In this document: piece by piece, positions 42,557 through 51,400 of the stretch | How positions within the stretch are numbered: position 1 is the stretch's first letter | How the letters are laid out: each line of letters opens with the position of its first letter | Assembly (NCBI RefSeq): GCF_002077945.1 | Contig: NZ_LVYD01000064.1 | Location: 1 to 64,000, forward strand | Direction: 5' to 3' | DNA: 64,000 nucleotides | Source: Niastella vici | GTDB lineage: Bacteria; Bacteroidota; Bacteroidia; Chitinophagales; Chitinophagaceae | Program-made: the position numbers and the translations under genes | Notes under the pieces: model-generated | The model's input: the letters and a program-made list of their open reading frames with translations, nothing else | Databases searched by the model: none | What the model was told of the DNA's origin: nothing

Positions 42557-43156
42557 ATGTCGAATAGTCAAGATTTGAAAGATCCCATCAGGGATGAAAT
42601 ACTTACCGGAGCCCGGGATCTGTTTGAACGGTTCGGTTTCAAAAAGACCACCATGGAAGACATTGCCCGGCAAATAGGCAAGTCGAAAAGCGCGCTGTAT
42701 TATTATTACAAAACCAAGGAAGAGATCTTTGAGGCGGTTGTCATCAATGAAATTGCATCTACTCAGAACAAAACTGCGGAGCTCATAAAAACGGAAGAAT
42801 CAGCCATTAAAAAATTCAAACTCCTGTTCACCAGCACGATGCAGGAAGTAAAAGAAAAGGCCAACAAATTCTCGATATTCAAGTCAGACATGTACGAGAA
42901 TCATTTCATGTTCGAAAACATTGTCAGGAAGCGCGATTCGTATATTGAAGAAATGCTAAAAGATATTCTTATCCTGGGCATCAGTCAGCATGAAATAAAA
43001 ATGATGAACAATGCCGAAATGACCTTATGGGCAAAAATGGTAAACCTGATGATGCGGTCTATATCGAACAAAATTTTTCTGGAAGATGAATTCCATTTGT
43101 ACGGTTCTCAATTTGAATTTATAGCCGATTCGTTGTTAAATGGCGTAACGGTTTAA
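42557..43156 (+). CDS. TetR-family transcriptional regulator
   Basis: 199 aa. HTH near residues 15-55 (LFERFGFKKTTMEDIARQIG, KSKSALYYYYKTKEEIFEAV). The C-terminus is helical with LWAKMVNLMMRSISNKIF. It is divergent from the efflux operon, so it could also act there, or on a distant target. Confidence 0.88.
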   Translation: MSNSQDLKDPIRDEILTGARDLFERFGFKKTTMEDIARQIGKSKSALYYYYKTKEEIFEAVVINEIASTQNKTAELIKTEESAIKKFKLLFTSTMQEVKEKANKFSIFKSDMYENHFMFENIVRKRDSYIEEMLKDILILGISQHEIKMMNNAEMTLWAKMVNLMMRSISNKIFLEDEFHLYGSQFEFIADSLLNGVTV

Positions 43157-43217
43157 CAGTTGCGGCAAGGTGCGAATGCATCCTGAGGTGCTGGAACCAT
43201 TGGTGGAAGAGAAGTAG

Positions 43218-43850
43218 TTACTGTATCGTGAATTCGATGGGATTTACTTTTAAAGGTGGATACCCTTCTATCACAGCCTGAATATTGGTAAAGGTGACCT
43301 TTTCGCCAGATTGCAGCTCATTCATGAGCCGAATTGATGGTTCATTGAACCGGTTCCCTGTGTTTACCTGGTATTGAATAGTGCCATCGCTTTTATGAAA
43401 AATAATTGTATAAGTTTTAATGGGAATAGGGTCTGTATGATCTTCCCTGGTCCTGTACATCCCAATTAGCCCACCTATGGCGATTAGCTCCCGTTTGTTG
43501 ATAGCACCCCCGTATTTCACCCCAACAAGCGCTTCGGCTTTATTATTTTCATAAACCATCACATTAATGGAATCGTATGGGATTAATTTATTCTTTTGTT
43601 GTTGATATATCCTGATAATTGTATTACCAGGCCGCATAGGTTTGAAGATCAAAAATGCGAATTGGGCGGGTTCAATTTTCCCATTATCAGTTTTGAAAAC
43701 CAATGATGACGCCTTGCTGTCTTTTACGAGATAACGAACATAATTTTCCATATTCGTATAAAAAGCTTCCTTGCGTTCGTAAAAAATCACTTTTTGTGAA
43801 AAAAGGGAATGGGTCCACAGGCTCAACAGGATGCAAATAAGAGATTTCAT
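43218..43850 (-). CDS. Secreted GldM-C-like hypothetical protein
   Basis: 210 aa from MKSLICIL at 43850; the longer frame starts in unrelated sequence. Signal peptide (SLICILLSLWTHSLFSQ), then beta-rich domains (VRYLVKDSKASSLVFKTDNG, IYQQQKNKLIPYDSINVMVYE). The second half resembles the GldM C-terminal immunoglobulin-like repeats of Bacteroidota. Role not established. Confidence 0.65.
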   Translation of the reverse strand: MKSLICILLSLWTHSLFSQKVIFYERKEAFYTNMENYVRYLVKDSKASSLVFKTDNGKIEPAQFAFLIFKPMRPGNTIIRIYQQQKNKLIPYDSINVMVYENNKAEALVGVKYGGAINKRELIAIGGLIGMYRTREDHTDPIPIKTYTIIFHKSDGTIQYQVNTGNRFNEPSIRLMNELQSGEKVTFTNIQAVIEGYPPLKVNPIEFTIQ

Positions 43851-43885
43851 ATGTTCATAAAAGTAAGGATAGCCAACCGTTTTTA

Positions 43886-44170
43886 CTATCGACGCCCAAA
43901 AACAGCGCCCCGGAGGAGTGCAACAATTAGGGTAAACAGGGCAGAACCGACGACTGACCAAACGATGGGAAATGTTTTTCCACCCACATGAATGGCAAAT
44001 ATTTCGGGCAGTCCGAGTTTATGGGCCAGCCACATGCCTATATAAGCGCCAATGAACCCAACAATAATGGATACAAAGCAGCCACCCAGGTCGTATCCGG
44101 CCAGGGATTGGCCCACTGCGCCGCAAATGGCGGCAATTATCAGTAAGATCAATAACTCGGTGAGTGTCAT
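43886..44170 (-). CDS. GlsB/YeaQ/YmgE-family membrane protein
   Basis: 94 aa. Three hydrophobic segments (LTELLILLIIAAICGAVGQ, GGCFVSIIVGFIGAYIGMWLA, IVWSVVGSALFTLIVALL) with glycine-rich turns, the standard layout of this transglycosylase-associated, stress-linked family. Its biochemical activity is not known. Its end overlaps the longer reading of the neighbouring gene, which favours the internal start chosen there. Confidence 0.85.
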   Translation of the reverse strand: MTLTELLILLIIAAICGAVGQSLAGYDLGGCFVSIIVGFIGAYIGMWLAHKLGLPEIFAIHVGGKTFPIVWSVVGSALFTLIVALLRGAVFGRR

Positions 44171-44311
44171 ATGAAAACGTTTTATTCAATTAGTACCGTT
44201 GCAATTTGAGTGCCGCAGTATTGTTTTAAAAACTACGAAATAAAACTAAAAGGTTTGCTATATTCGACGTTAGTCTGATGTTAAATTAGTAATTCTACTC
44301 AAAACCGGCGA

Positions 44312-46453
44312 TTGTTTCATATGTCACACAAAGCTTCGGCCCGAAGGGCCGCCTTCTTTTTCCCTGTATTGCTTTTACAAACTTGTATCTCATTTGCACA
44401 AAAACCAGCGGCGCCTCAACCTGATTTTCTCACAGCGCCTACCTGGACTGCCGACAATGGCAACGGTACCTTCACGAATCCGCTTTTTTTCGATGAGTTC
44501 TCTGATCCCGATATGATCAGGGTAGGGGATGATTATTACCTCACCGGAACCACCATGCATGCCATGCCCGGTTTGCCGGTGCTTCATTCGCGCGACCTGG
44601 TGAACTGGGAGTTCCTGACCTATGCTGTTGACCGCCTTGATCTGGGGCCTGAATTCCGTTTGGAAAATGGCGGTAATATCTACGGTCAGGGCATTTGGGC
44701 CCCCTGTTTCCGTTACCATAATGGTAAATATTACATTTTTAGTAACGTTAACCGCCGTAATACCCAGTTATTTACGGCCGATAATCCCAAAGGACCCTGG
44801 AAGCATGGTGAATTACGCAAAAGTTTTCACGACCTCTCTGTTTTGTTTGATGACGATGGCAAAACTTATGTGATCTGGGGATATGATGAAGTGCACCTGG
44901 CCGAACTGAATGATTCGTTGACAGATGTAGTGCCCGGTAGTGAGCAGGTGATTGTGCCAAAAGGAAGCGGCGCCGGCGAAGGGTCTCACTTTTATAAGAT
45001 CGATGGAAAATATTATATAACCAATACCAATTATGACCCGGTTTGCTACCAGGTATGTTTGCGGGCCAATAAACCCCGCGGTCCTTATGAGATCACGGTA
45101 ATGAGCGCAAAGGAAAGTTTTGGTTTTGGCACCGGCTGGCGGCACACCGATCTTCGTAATGGACCGCCATTCAAATTGACGCCACCCGTTCCCAATTTCC
45201 TGGGCGCCATGCCCATTCACCAGGGCGGTATTGTACAAATACAATCGGGTGAATGGTGGGGCTGGTCAATGATGGATGGTAATTCTGTGGGCCGGTTGAT
45301 CTGTCTTTCACCTGTTACCTGGCAAAACGGCTGGCCATACTTTGGCCTTCCGGGAAACCTTACCCGCAGTCCGCAAACCTGGGTAAAACCCAATACCGGT
45401 TTTGTTTCCACTCCGCATGCGCCTTACCGCAGAAGCGATGATTTTGCAATGCCCACCTTACAACCCGTGTGGCAATGGAACCATGTACCGGTTGATAAAA
45501 AATGGTCGCTGACCGCAAGAAAAGGTTACCTGCGTTTGAATGCCCTGCCGGCAAAGGACCTGTGGACGGCAAAGAATACGCTTACCCAACGGGCTATTGG
45601 TCCCGAGTCAGTTGTTACTACAGAAACTGACCTCTCGAAGCTGAAGAATGGGGATGTGGCCGGGCTCGCCCTGCTTAATTTACCGTATGCCTGGATTGGC
45701 GTTGCAAAAAAAGCCGATGGATTGGAGATACAGCAATATGATCAACAATCGGGCAAACCGGTAACAGCCAAAATTAACGGCACACAGGTATGGTTACGCG
45801 TGAGCTGTAATTTTGAAACGGAAAAAGCTTTCTTTAGCTATAGCACCGATGGCAGCAATTATACGCCACTGGGTACTGAATTTATTATGGCATTTCAGTT
45901 ACGCACTTTCCAGGGCGTGCGCTATGGCCTGTTTAACTTCAATACATTGGACGCAGAAGGCGGCTACGCCGATTTCAATACGTTTGTTGTGAATGAACCC
46001 CGGCCACGCGGTTTAACTAAGCCAATACCTTATGGCTGGTTGATTACCCTGACCAGCATGGCTGATAGTACTGTGTTAGTTAACTGGAAAGGATTTGTAC
46101 GGCCTGTGAGGGCCGGTGATAAGTTGGCGCAGAACAATGCGCGCCTGTTCAGGGTGATTGACAAAGGCAATGGACGGGTGGCTTTGCAATCTGTAGTAGA
46201 TAACGGTTTTGTAACAGTAAAGGGTATAGGTGTAATGGCGGAAGTGCGGATAGAAAAAGAAGAGAAAGGAGAAGCATCTCAATTTCAGTGGCAGGATATG
46301 TATCATGGCGAACTGATGCTGCATTCGCTGTATACACACCGCTATCTGTTTGCCGATCCGCATGCAGGGAGTCTTTGTTCTGCCGATGCCCCCGGTACGC
46401 AACCTGACCGTAAAGACGGCGCCTGTTTTTCCTGGACAATTGTTGAACAATAA
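44312..46453 (+). CDS. Glycoside hydrolase family 43 (xylosidase/arabinosidase type)
   Basis: 713 aa. Signal peptide (FFFPVLLLQTCISFAQ), GH43 five-blade propeller with the catalytic base region FDEFSDPDMIRVGDDYYLTG, a pKa-modulating Asp region DLSVLFDDDGKTYVIWGY, and the general acid Glu in GAGEGSHFYKIDGKYYI. A C-terminal beta-sandwich (about residues 370-560) and an extra C-terminal fascin/ricin-like domain follow. It should cleave beta-xylosides or arabinosides in the periplasm. No SusC/D genes are adjacent. Confidence 0.9.
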   Translation: MFHMSHKASARRAAFFFPVLLLQTCISFAQKPAAPQPDFLTAPTWTADNGNGTFTNPLFFDEFSDPDMIRVGDDYYLTGTTMHAMPGLPVLHSRDLVNWEFLTYAVDRLDLGPEFRLENGGNIYGQGIWAPCFRYHNGKYYIFSNVNRRNTQLFTADNPKGPWKHGELRKSFHDLSVLFDDDGKTYVIWGYDEVHLAELNDSLTDVVPGSEQVIVPKGSGAGEGSHFYKIDGKYYITNTNYDPVCYQVCLRANKPRGPYEITVMSAKESFGFGTGWRHTDLRNGPPFKLTPPVPNFLGAMPIHQGGIVQIQSGEWWGWSMMDGNSVGRLICLSPVTWQNGWPYFGLPGNLTRSPQTWVKPNTGFVSTPHAPYRRSDDFAMPTLQPVWQWNHVPVDKKWSLTARKGYLRLNALPAKDLWTAKNTLTQRAIGPESVVTTETDLSKLKNGDVAGLALLNLPYAWIGVAKKADGLEIQQYDQQSGKPVTAKINGTQVWLRVSCNFETEKAFFSYSTDGSNYTPLGTEFIMAFQLRTFQGVRYGLFNFNTLDAEGGYADFNTFVVNEPRPRGLTKPIPYGWLITLTSMADSTVLVNWKGFVRPVRAGDKLAQNNARLFRVIDKGNGRVALQSVVDNGFVTVKGIGVMAEVRIEKEEKGEASQFQWQDMYHGELMLHSLYTHRYLFADPHAGSLCSADAPGTQPDRKDGACFSWTIVEQ

Positions 46454-46459
46454 ATTTAA

Positions 46460-46492
46460 AAAGACTGTCCCAGCTGAACCGGGACAGTCTTT
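46460..46492 (+). terminator. Strong intrinsic terminator
   Basis: AAAGACTGTCCC/GGGACAGTCTTT, 12 bp with a 9-nt loop and T-run, just after the GH43 stop; usable on both strands. Confidence 0.88.
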
Positions 46493-46508
46493 TTTCTATC
46501 AACATAAT

Positions 46509-47249
46509 TTATTTACCGAGTTGCGCTTTCAGTTTGTAATAGGTTTGAAATAGGGTGATCCTTCTTTTTAATTCATACTCCATGGTGGCGCCTTCATAGC
46601 CCGGCACAATTAGATTATAATATTTCCAGGCTTCATCAAAATTTAGCGTCAGCAGGTTTAAATGGCTCAGGTTATAGTAAATGGTTTCTTTCACCCCTTT
46701 ATCAATTCTGGGCTCATTGCTTTGTAATACTTTTTCCAGAGTGGGTTTTATGCCCTGGCAAATTGTTTTACAGGCTTCAAAGTTACCATTGTGCATAGAG
46801 TCCAATGCAATCTTGTAATGAGCCACCGCACTATCCAGATCGCTGTAATCATAAGGCCGGTTCTTGAGTTTTACAAAACCATAACCGTACACTTCTCTAT
46901 ATGAATTAACGCTGTTGTACATATAACCAATGTAGGTTGCCATGCGCCCGAATACCTGTTTGCCCACTTTTTCTTCCAGCTTCCGTTGGATCGTCGATTT
47001 GTTGAAAGATTCGAAGTCAGTCAGGGAAAGCTCAGAGAAGAACGGGTTCACCGGCATCTCCGTTGCTGACAGAAAATCTTTATGCAGGGTGATGGTGAAC
47101 ACTTCTTTATCGCTGGCTACTTCAACGGTTTGAAGCACTTCGCCGGTTGGTTTCTTTACAATCAGTTTCAGGGGGAAATTACAGGTATAATCCCCGAGCA
47201 ACCCATTTACTTCCCGGGGTACTCCATTGGGGCTTTTGAACCGGTAAGC
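46509..47249 (-). CDS. Second half of a frameshifted secreted protein
   Basis: This frame is open from the slippery site at 47249 to 46509 (246 codons). It has no ATG before residue 60 or so; the only candidate start is a TTG at 47201. Read from the shift it starts AYRFKSPNGVPREVNGLLGD and continues as a beta domain and then TPR-like helices (YDYSDLDSAVAHYKIALDS, NLSHLNLLTLNFDEAWKYYN). It is best explained as the C-terminal half of the upstream ORF's protein. Confidence 0.7.
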   Translation of the reverse strand, partial: AYRFKSPNGVPREVNGLLGDYTCNFPLKLIVKKPTGEVLQTVEVASDKEVFTITLHKDFLSATEMPVNPFFSELSLTDFESFNKSTIQRKLEEKVGKQVFGRMATYIGYMYNSVNSYREVYGYGFVKLKNRPYDYSDLDSAVAHYKIALDSMHNGNFEACKTICQGIKPTLEKVLQSNEPRIDKGVKETIYYNLSHLNLLTLNFDEAWKYYNLIVPGYEGATMEYELKRRITLFQTYYKLKAQLGK

Positions 47250-47893
47250 TTTTTTTCAACCTGTCCAACCAGTACATTATCCTGGAAGATATTATATACA
47301 GTCGTATACTGCATATTACCAAGTATTATCTCTGAACCTTTTGAATCTACTTTTAAATTTAGCGGTTGTTTTTTATCGCGCTCCAGGGGCTCCATAATGC
47401 GGTCTTTGTTCTCCTTCTCGAACTTGCGAACATAGAGCGAATCATCTATAAAATCAAAATTGTTCTTTTTGATGAACTCTTCAACGGCTTGCACATTTAA
47501 GGCTTCGCCCTGTATCAGGCTGGGCGTGCTGTCTTTGAATAAGTAGCCAACGAGGTCTCTTTCAAGCGGACGGTTATTATACGGAAAATGAAAGTTCATT
47601 TTCTTCTCCGGATTATCCAGAAAGGTTATTTCAGCCCAGCGAACCGCATCTTTGCGTAAGGGATTTTTAAATTCGCACCATTTTTCTTTAATGGAAATTA
47701 ATGGCTTCTGTGCTGGCGTGCTTACGGTAAGATCAAAGAAGCGAAGCAAACCGCCTTTCCCATCATACGTTGCAATGATGTTTTTATCAATTGAAACTTT
47801 TCCTTTTTTTACATCATAGTTCTGGGCAAAAGTGAGTGAAGGAATTGCAGCAATAGCTACAAGAAAAGTTTTACTTTTCAAGGGTTTGATCAT
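47207..47893 (-). CDS. Secreted hypothetical protein, first half of a frameshifted pair
   Basis: 228 aa in the zero frame. Signal peptide (LVAIAAIPSLTFAQ), then a beta-rich domain. After VGQVEKK the zero frame adds only 13 residues before TAA. At that point A-AAA-AAG allows a -1 shift into the following frame, giving a 461-aa product. Function unknown. Confidence 0.75.
   Translation of the reverse strand: MIKPLKSKTFLVAIAAIPSLTFAQNYDVKKGKVSIDKNIIATYDGKGGLLRFFDLTVSTPAQKPLISIKEKWCEFKNPLRKDAVRWAEITFLDNPEKKMNFHFPYNNRPLERDLVGYLFKDSTPSLIQGEALNVQAVEEFIKKNNFDFIDDSLYVRKFEKENKDRIMEPLERDKKQPLNLKVDSKGSEIILGNMQYTTVYNIFQDNVLVGQVEKKLTGSKAPMEYPGK
47249..47255 (-). other. Slippery heptamer A-AAA-AAG joining the two ORFs
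   Basis: On the minus strand GAA-AAA-AAG-C places the heptamer in the exact phase used for -1 frameshifting (as in dnaX). The -1 frame downstream has no stop for 246 codons. A short CCCCG/CGGGG stem can form about 35 nt downstream. A homopolymer sequencing error would look the same. Confidence 0.6.
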
Positions 47894-47923
47894 ATAAGGC
47901 TGTTTAATTATGAGTAGTGCTAA

Positions 47924-48373
47924 TATCTAGCAGAAAACTTATATGCCGTGCATTCCATCAGGTATCAACAATTGGAACACCATTTCTATGTATTTGCCGT
48001 ACGGGAGCACGATCGCTGGCTTGGTTGGGAAGAAGTGCAATTCTACGCAGCCATGCTCGATCTGCCAACGGTTCCGCAAATAGAAATAGAAAGCACGCCG
48101 GGCAATCAGGCTTTGTTCGAGCAAAAGATAATGAACATAGTTACAACGGCCGGTGCATTTGAACCGGTTGATACCGCCACCGGGAAACCCTGTACGCTGG
48201 AAGGCATGGTGAGCAGGAATGCTGATGGATTTTACATCGATGCTTTCGCGCACAACGTATTCAAGTGGGTTCGTAAGGGACATGTAAAAACAAATGAACA
48301 CTGGACCCGGAACTGGAAGCGGGCACGGCTAAAACACGAAGGAGGGAATTATGTGGACTTTAACAACCAATAA
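47924..48373 (+). pseudogene. RNA ligase, 5'-truncated
   Basis: The frame resembles the second half of Rnl-type RNA ligases: AENLYAVHSIRY, RWLGWEEVQFYAAMLDLP, motif IV (CTLEGMVSRNADG) and motif V (FKWVRKGHVKTNEHWTRNWK). The first 90 or so residues, with the nucleotidyl-lysine motif KxDGEN, are missing, and a TAA at 47921 cuts the frame. Translation could restart at GTG 47948, giving 141 aa that cannot form ligase-AMP. It overlaps HD-Pnk by 23 nt, as in intact end-healing and sealing operons. Confidence 0.78.
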
Positions 48374-49460
48374 AGAATGGGCGCATCTTCGTGATCAATT
48401 CGATTGGGTACGCGATATGGACGATGTTCCGCAAGATGCGGTGCATCATGCCGAAGGCAACGTGGCAGTGCATACGCGTATGGTGACAGAAGCCTTGCTG
48501 CAGCTGGAAGGCTACAAACAACTGCCGGCACAGCAACAGGAAATTGTATGGGCCGCCGCCTTGCTGCATGACGTGGAGAAGCGGTCTACCACCGTGCAGG
48601 AACCGGATGGAAGCATCACTTCAAAAGGTCATTCGAAAAAGGGCGCCCTAACGGCCCGGCAAATATTATATACCCAGGTACCAACGCCATTTGCCATTCG
48701 CGAACAGATCGTGGAACTGGTGCGTTTTCATGGCCGGCCCATCTGGGCTATTGAAAAAAGGGACGTGGCCAGAACCATAATTGAGACCAGTTTAATGGTA
48801 GATACCCAGTTGCTCGCGCTACTGGCAACAGCAGATGCCCTGGGTCGACTATGCAATGATCAGGCTGATCTTTTATACCGCATCGATCTGTTTGAGGCCC
48901 TTTGCCAGGAACATGATTGCTGGGGTAAACCAAAGGCGTTTCAAACGCCGCATGCGCAATTCCGGTATTTTCAAAAGCCTGATGGCTCGCCCGATTTTGT
49001 ACCTTTTGATGAGTTTGGTTCAACGGTGATTATGCTATGCGGATTACCGGGCGCCGGCAAGGATACTTATGTGCAACAACATTATAAAGACTGGCCGGTT
49101 ATTAACCTTGACCAAATACGGCGGCAGAATAGGATTGCGCCAACCGATAAAAGCGGTAATGGCACGGTTGTACAGCTGGCCAAAGAACAGGCAAGAGAAC
49201 ATTTACGCAAAAAGCGACATTTTGTGTGGAATGCCACCAACATAACCCGGCAAATGCGGTCGCAATTGATTGAATTGTTTGTTACCTACAAGGCGTATGT
49301 GAAAACAGTGTATATAGAAGTGCCTTACAACAGGCTGCATGTACAGAACAAAGGACGCGAGGCAGTGGTGCCGCAAAAGGCGGTAGATAAACTGATTGCA
49401 AAACTGGAAGTACCGGCACCCTGGGAAGGCCATGAGGTTGTATACGCCATTAAAGATTGA
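48351..49460 (+). CDS. HD-Pnk: RNA/DNA end-healing phosphatase-kinase
   Basis: 369 aa. The N-terminal HD phosphohydrolase domain has HAEGNVAVHTRMVTEAL and AAALLHDVEKRST (about residues 27-80). The C-terminal P-loop 5'-OH polynucleotide kinase has LCGLPGAGKDTYVQQHY (about 232) and later NATNITRQMRSQ. This is the domain order of the characterised Runella slithyformis HD-Pnk, which heals 2',3'-phosphate and 5'-OH ends. The sealing partner here is the truncated ligase. Confidence 0.88.
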   Translation: MWTLTTNKEWAHLRDQFDWVRDMDDVPQDAVHHAEGNVAVHTRMVTEALLQLEGYKQLPAQQQEIVWAAALLHDVEKRSTTVQEPDGSITSKGHSKKGALTARQILYTQVPTPFAIREQIVELVRFHGRPIWAIEKRDVARTIIETSLMVDTQLLALLATADALGRLCNDQADLLYRIDLFEALCQEHDCWGKPKAFQTPHAQFRYFQKPDGSPDFVPFDEFGSTVIMLCGLPGAGKDTYVQQHYKDWPVINLDQIRRQNRIAPTDKSGNGTVVQLAKEQAREHLRKKRHFVWNATNITRQMRSQLIELFVTYKAYVKTVYIEVPYNRLHVQNKGREAVVPQKAVDKLIAKLEVPAPWEGHEVVYAIKD

Positions 49461-49469
49461 TCCTTATAG

Positions 49470-49499
49470 AACGGCTCCCTAACGGGCCGTTCTTTTTTT
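49470..49499 (+). terminator. Intrinsic terminator after HD-Pnk
   Basis: AACGG/CCGTT-type hairpin with a short loop followed by a run of seven T, 9 nt after the stop. Confidence 0.78.
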
Positions 49500-49503
49500 A
49501 GCT

Positions 49504-49989
49504 TTATCTTACTATTTCTTTTTGCACAGGAACAAACTCATTGCCATTAGGCAAACGAACTCTTTCCACAACAAAAATATAGTTGAAATGCCTGAACGGA
49601 ACCCACAGGTCTTCATAACCAGGATCGGGGTTATAACTGCGAAGGCAAAGGAGGGGAGAAGCGGAACCGGTTGCTGCGTTATCAGCTGTTTTGATAGCAC
49701 AGGCGCTTTTCAGTAAACAGAATTGTTCGCCTGTATAATCAATTATAAAAACAGCCGGCCGGTGCAGGGGAACATCCTGAATGCTGTTTATTGTCAACAA
49801 CCGGCCCAGCACCAGGCTGCCCGCAGGGATCGATTGGGCAGTTCCATCATTCATGCTATTACCCTGGTTGGGGAACCAGTAATATTGTTCACCAGGTATT
49901 TTATCTTCTGCGTCAATGTATGACCTGGGCTTACCCAAAACGGCTTCCAGGTCTTTCAATCCTTTTTGATTAGGGCTTTCCATACGCAC
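49504..49989 (-). CDS. Hypothetical protein, S24-peptidase-like shape
   Basis: 161 aa. GLKDLEAVLGKPRSYIDAED at the start, then IPAGSLVLGRLLTINSIQDV and HRPAVFIIDYTGEQFCLLKSA, which recall the C-terminal beta domain of LexA/C1-type proteins. A catalytic Ser/Lys pair cannot be assigned. Cytoplasmic. The similarity is weak and by eye. Confidence 0.55.
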   Translation of the reverse strand: MRMESPNQKGLKDLEAVLGKPRSYIDAEDKIPGEQYYWFPNQGNSMNDGTAQSIPAGSLVLGRLLTINSIQDVPLHRPAVFIIDYTGEQFCLLKSACAIKTADNAATGSASPLLCLRSYNPDPGYEDLWVPFRHFNYIFVVERVRLPNGNEFVPVQKEIVR

Positions 49990-50021
49990 CTGTTTGAGAT
50001 ATAAAGGTACGACTGGCGTAT

Positions 50022-50768
50022 TTAAAATAGCGTTGAACCGGTGAGCTTAAAAATCATAAAATATATAACAACCAATAAAGCCAGTAAATTTATCCATCTG
50101 ATCCTTTTTGTTCTGTAATCGACGTTTTTACTTTTCTGTATTCTGATAAAATTAAAAATGGAAAGACCTATACAAAGAATTCCGGCTACGGCAACAATGA
50201 TCTTGTTATCGAAATTGAACACACATAACATTAACACCAGGGCGGCCAGGTTTAACAGGGCCTGCGCTCTTAATTGATTGGCTGCTTTGCCCTTTGTGGC
50301 TATCGGTTTTATTTGGTCCAGTACCACTTCCAATTGCTCCCGGTTTTCAATTTGTTTAGGGACCATGATTAGGTCATTGGCCCTGGCGCCTTTGATGATG
50401 TAGCTGCCGTTCTTGTGCCGGATTATTTCCTGCACCTCGCTTAAATAAATGGAAACAGTAGGCGTATTCAGTTGTTCGCGGGAGATCAGCTTATCCGTGA
50501 TCAACAATTCATAACTGTCAAACATTTTTTTTACCCTTGCCAGTGAACGGTATACCCCAAACGCGATGACCGCAATAAAAACCAGCACAGGGATCAACAT
50601 TGTCAAATAGAATGATGCCGGTAGGCTAACGGTGTTCCTGCTGCTGATATTTAACCAGCTGGATATATTTGCCACAAAAAAAACTATCAATGCAGCCGGA
50701 AGACTCAGGAGCAGTATTTTCTTTCTGACCTGCTTATACCCATCGGGGCTTATTTTAAATGAATGCAT
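50022..50768 (-). CDS. Membrane protein with PH-like middle domain
   Basis: 248 aa. Two TM helices at about 17-35 and 50-70, a cytoplasmic beta-rich domain (YELLITDKLISREQLNTPTV, DLIMVPKQIENREQLEVVLD), and three more hydrophobic helices near the end. Unknown function, single gene. Confidence 0.65.
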   Translation of the reverse strand: MHSFKISPDGYKQVRKKILLLSLPAALIVFFVANISSWLNISSRNTVSLPASFYLTMLIPVLVFIAVIAFGVYRSLARVKKMFDSYELLITDKLISREQLNTPTVSIYLSEVQEIIRHKNGSYIIKGARANDLIMVPKQIENREQLEVVLDQIKPIATKGKAANQLRAQALLNLAALVLMLCVFNFDNKIIVAVAGILCIGLSIFNFIRIQKSKNVDYRTKRIRWINLLALLVVIYFMIFKLTGSTLF

Positions 50769-50985
50769 AATACAGTTGGGTTTTTGGTAAGGACGAATAT
50801 AATTGATATTTATAAAATATTATAATTCAGGGAAAATGAAAAGCCGGGACCGCTAAACAGGTTCCTATGAAACTGCTTATATATAACTGCAATGTATCTA
50901 CATGAAAAAATAGTACATCAACACAATAAGATATTCCATTTTTATGGTACTATTATTGTTCTAATCCACACTCAATTGCACAGAT

Positions 50986-51390
50986 ATGGTTAAAAAGGCG
51001 CTGATCATGGCTTTCCTGATGGCAAACTCCTGTTGGCTGGTTTTCGCACAAAACAATTCACTGGCGCAAAGTATGAAGCGCGGACAGGAAGTGTTCAATG
51101 CCACCTGTATTGTATGTCATAAAGAAAACGGGCAGGGACAGCCGGGCGTTTACCCGCCATTGGCTAATTCCGATTTTTTACTCAAAGACAGCAAGCGCGC
51201 TATTGGTATTGTACTAAACGGGTTGAATGGAGAAATAACCGTGAATGGAAAAATATATAATCTCGATATGCCTGCACAAAAACAACTCACCGATCAACAG
51301 GTAACCGATGTGTTGAATTTTGTACGAAATAGTTGGGGAAATAAAAGCAAACCAGTGAATGTGAAACAGGTTATAGCTGCCAGGAAATAA
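50986..51390 (+). CDS. Class I cytochrome c
   Basis: 134 aa. Signal peptide (ALIMAFLMANSCWLVFAQ), then the haem site NATCIVCHKENGQGQPGVYP (CxxCH) and an axial Met region YNLDMPAQKQ. A small periplasmic electron carrier. It lies near the molybdenum hydroxylase genes and may accept their electrons, as cytochromes do for isoquinoline/aldehyde oxidoreductases with Tat signals. Confidence 0.88.
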   Translation: MVKKALIMAFLMANSCWLVFAQNNSLAQSMKRGQEVFNATCIVCHKENGQGQPGVYPPLANSDFLLKDSKRAIGIVLNGLNGEITVNGKIYNLDMPAQKQLTDQQVTDVLNFVRNSWGNKSKPVNVKQVIAARK

Positions 51391-51400
51391 GGGATTTTTA

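Noticed and set aside
46509-47201. Independent gene starting at TTG 47201
   Set aside because: The open frame extends upstream to the slippery site and a TTG start in the middle of a domain is less likely; kept as the second half of a frameshifted protein.
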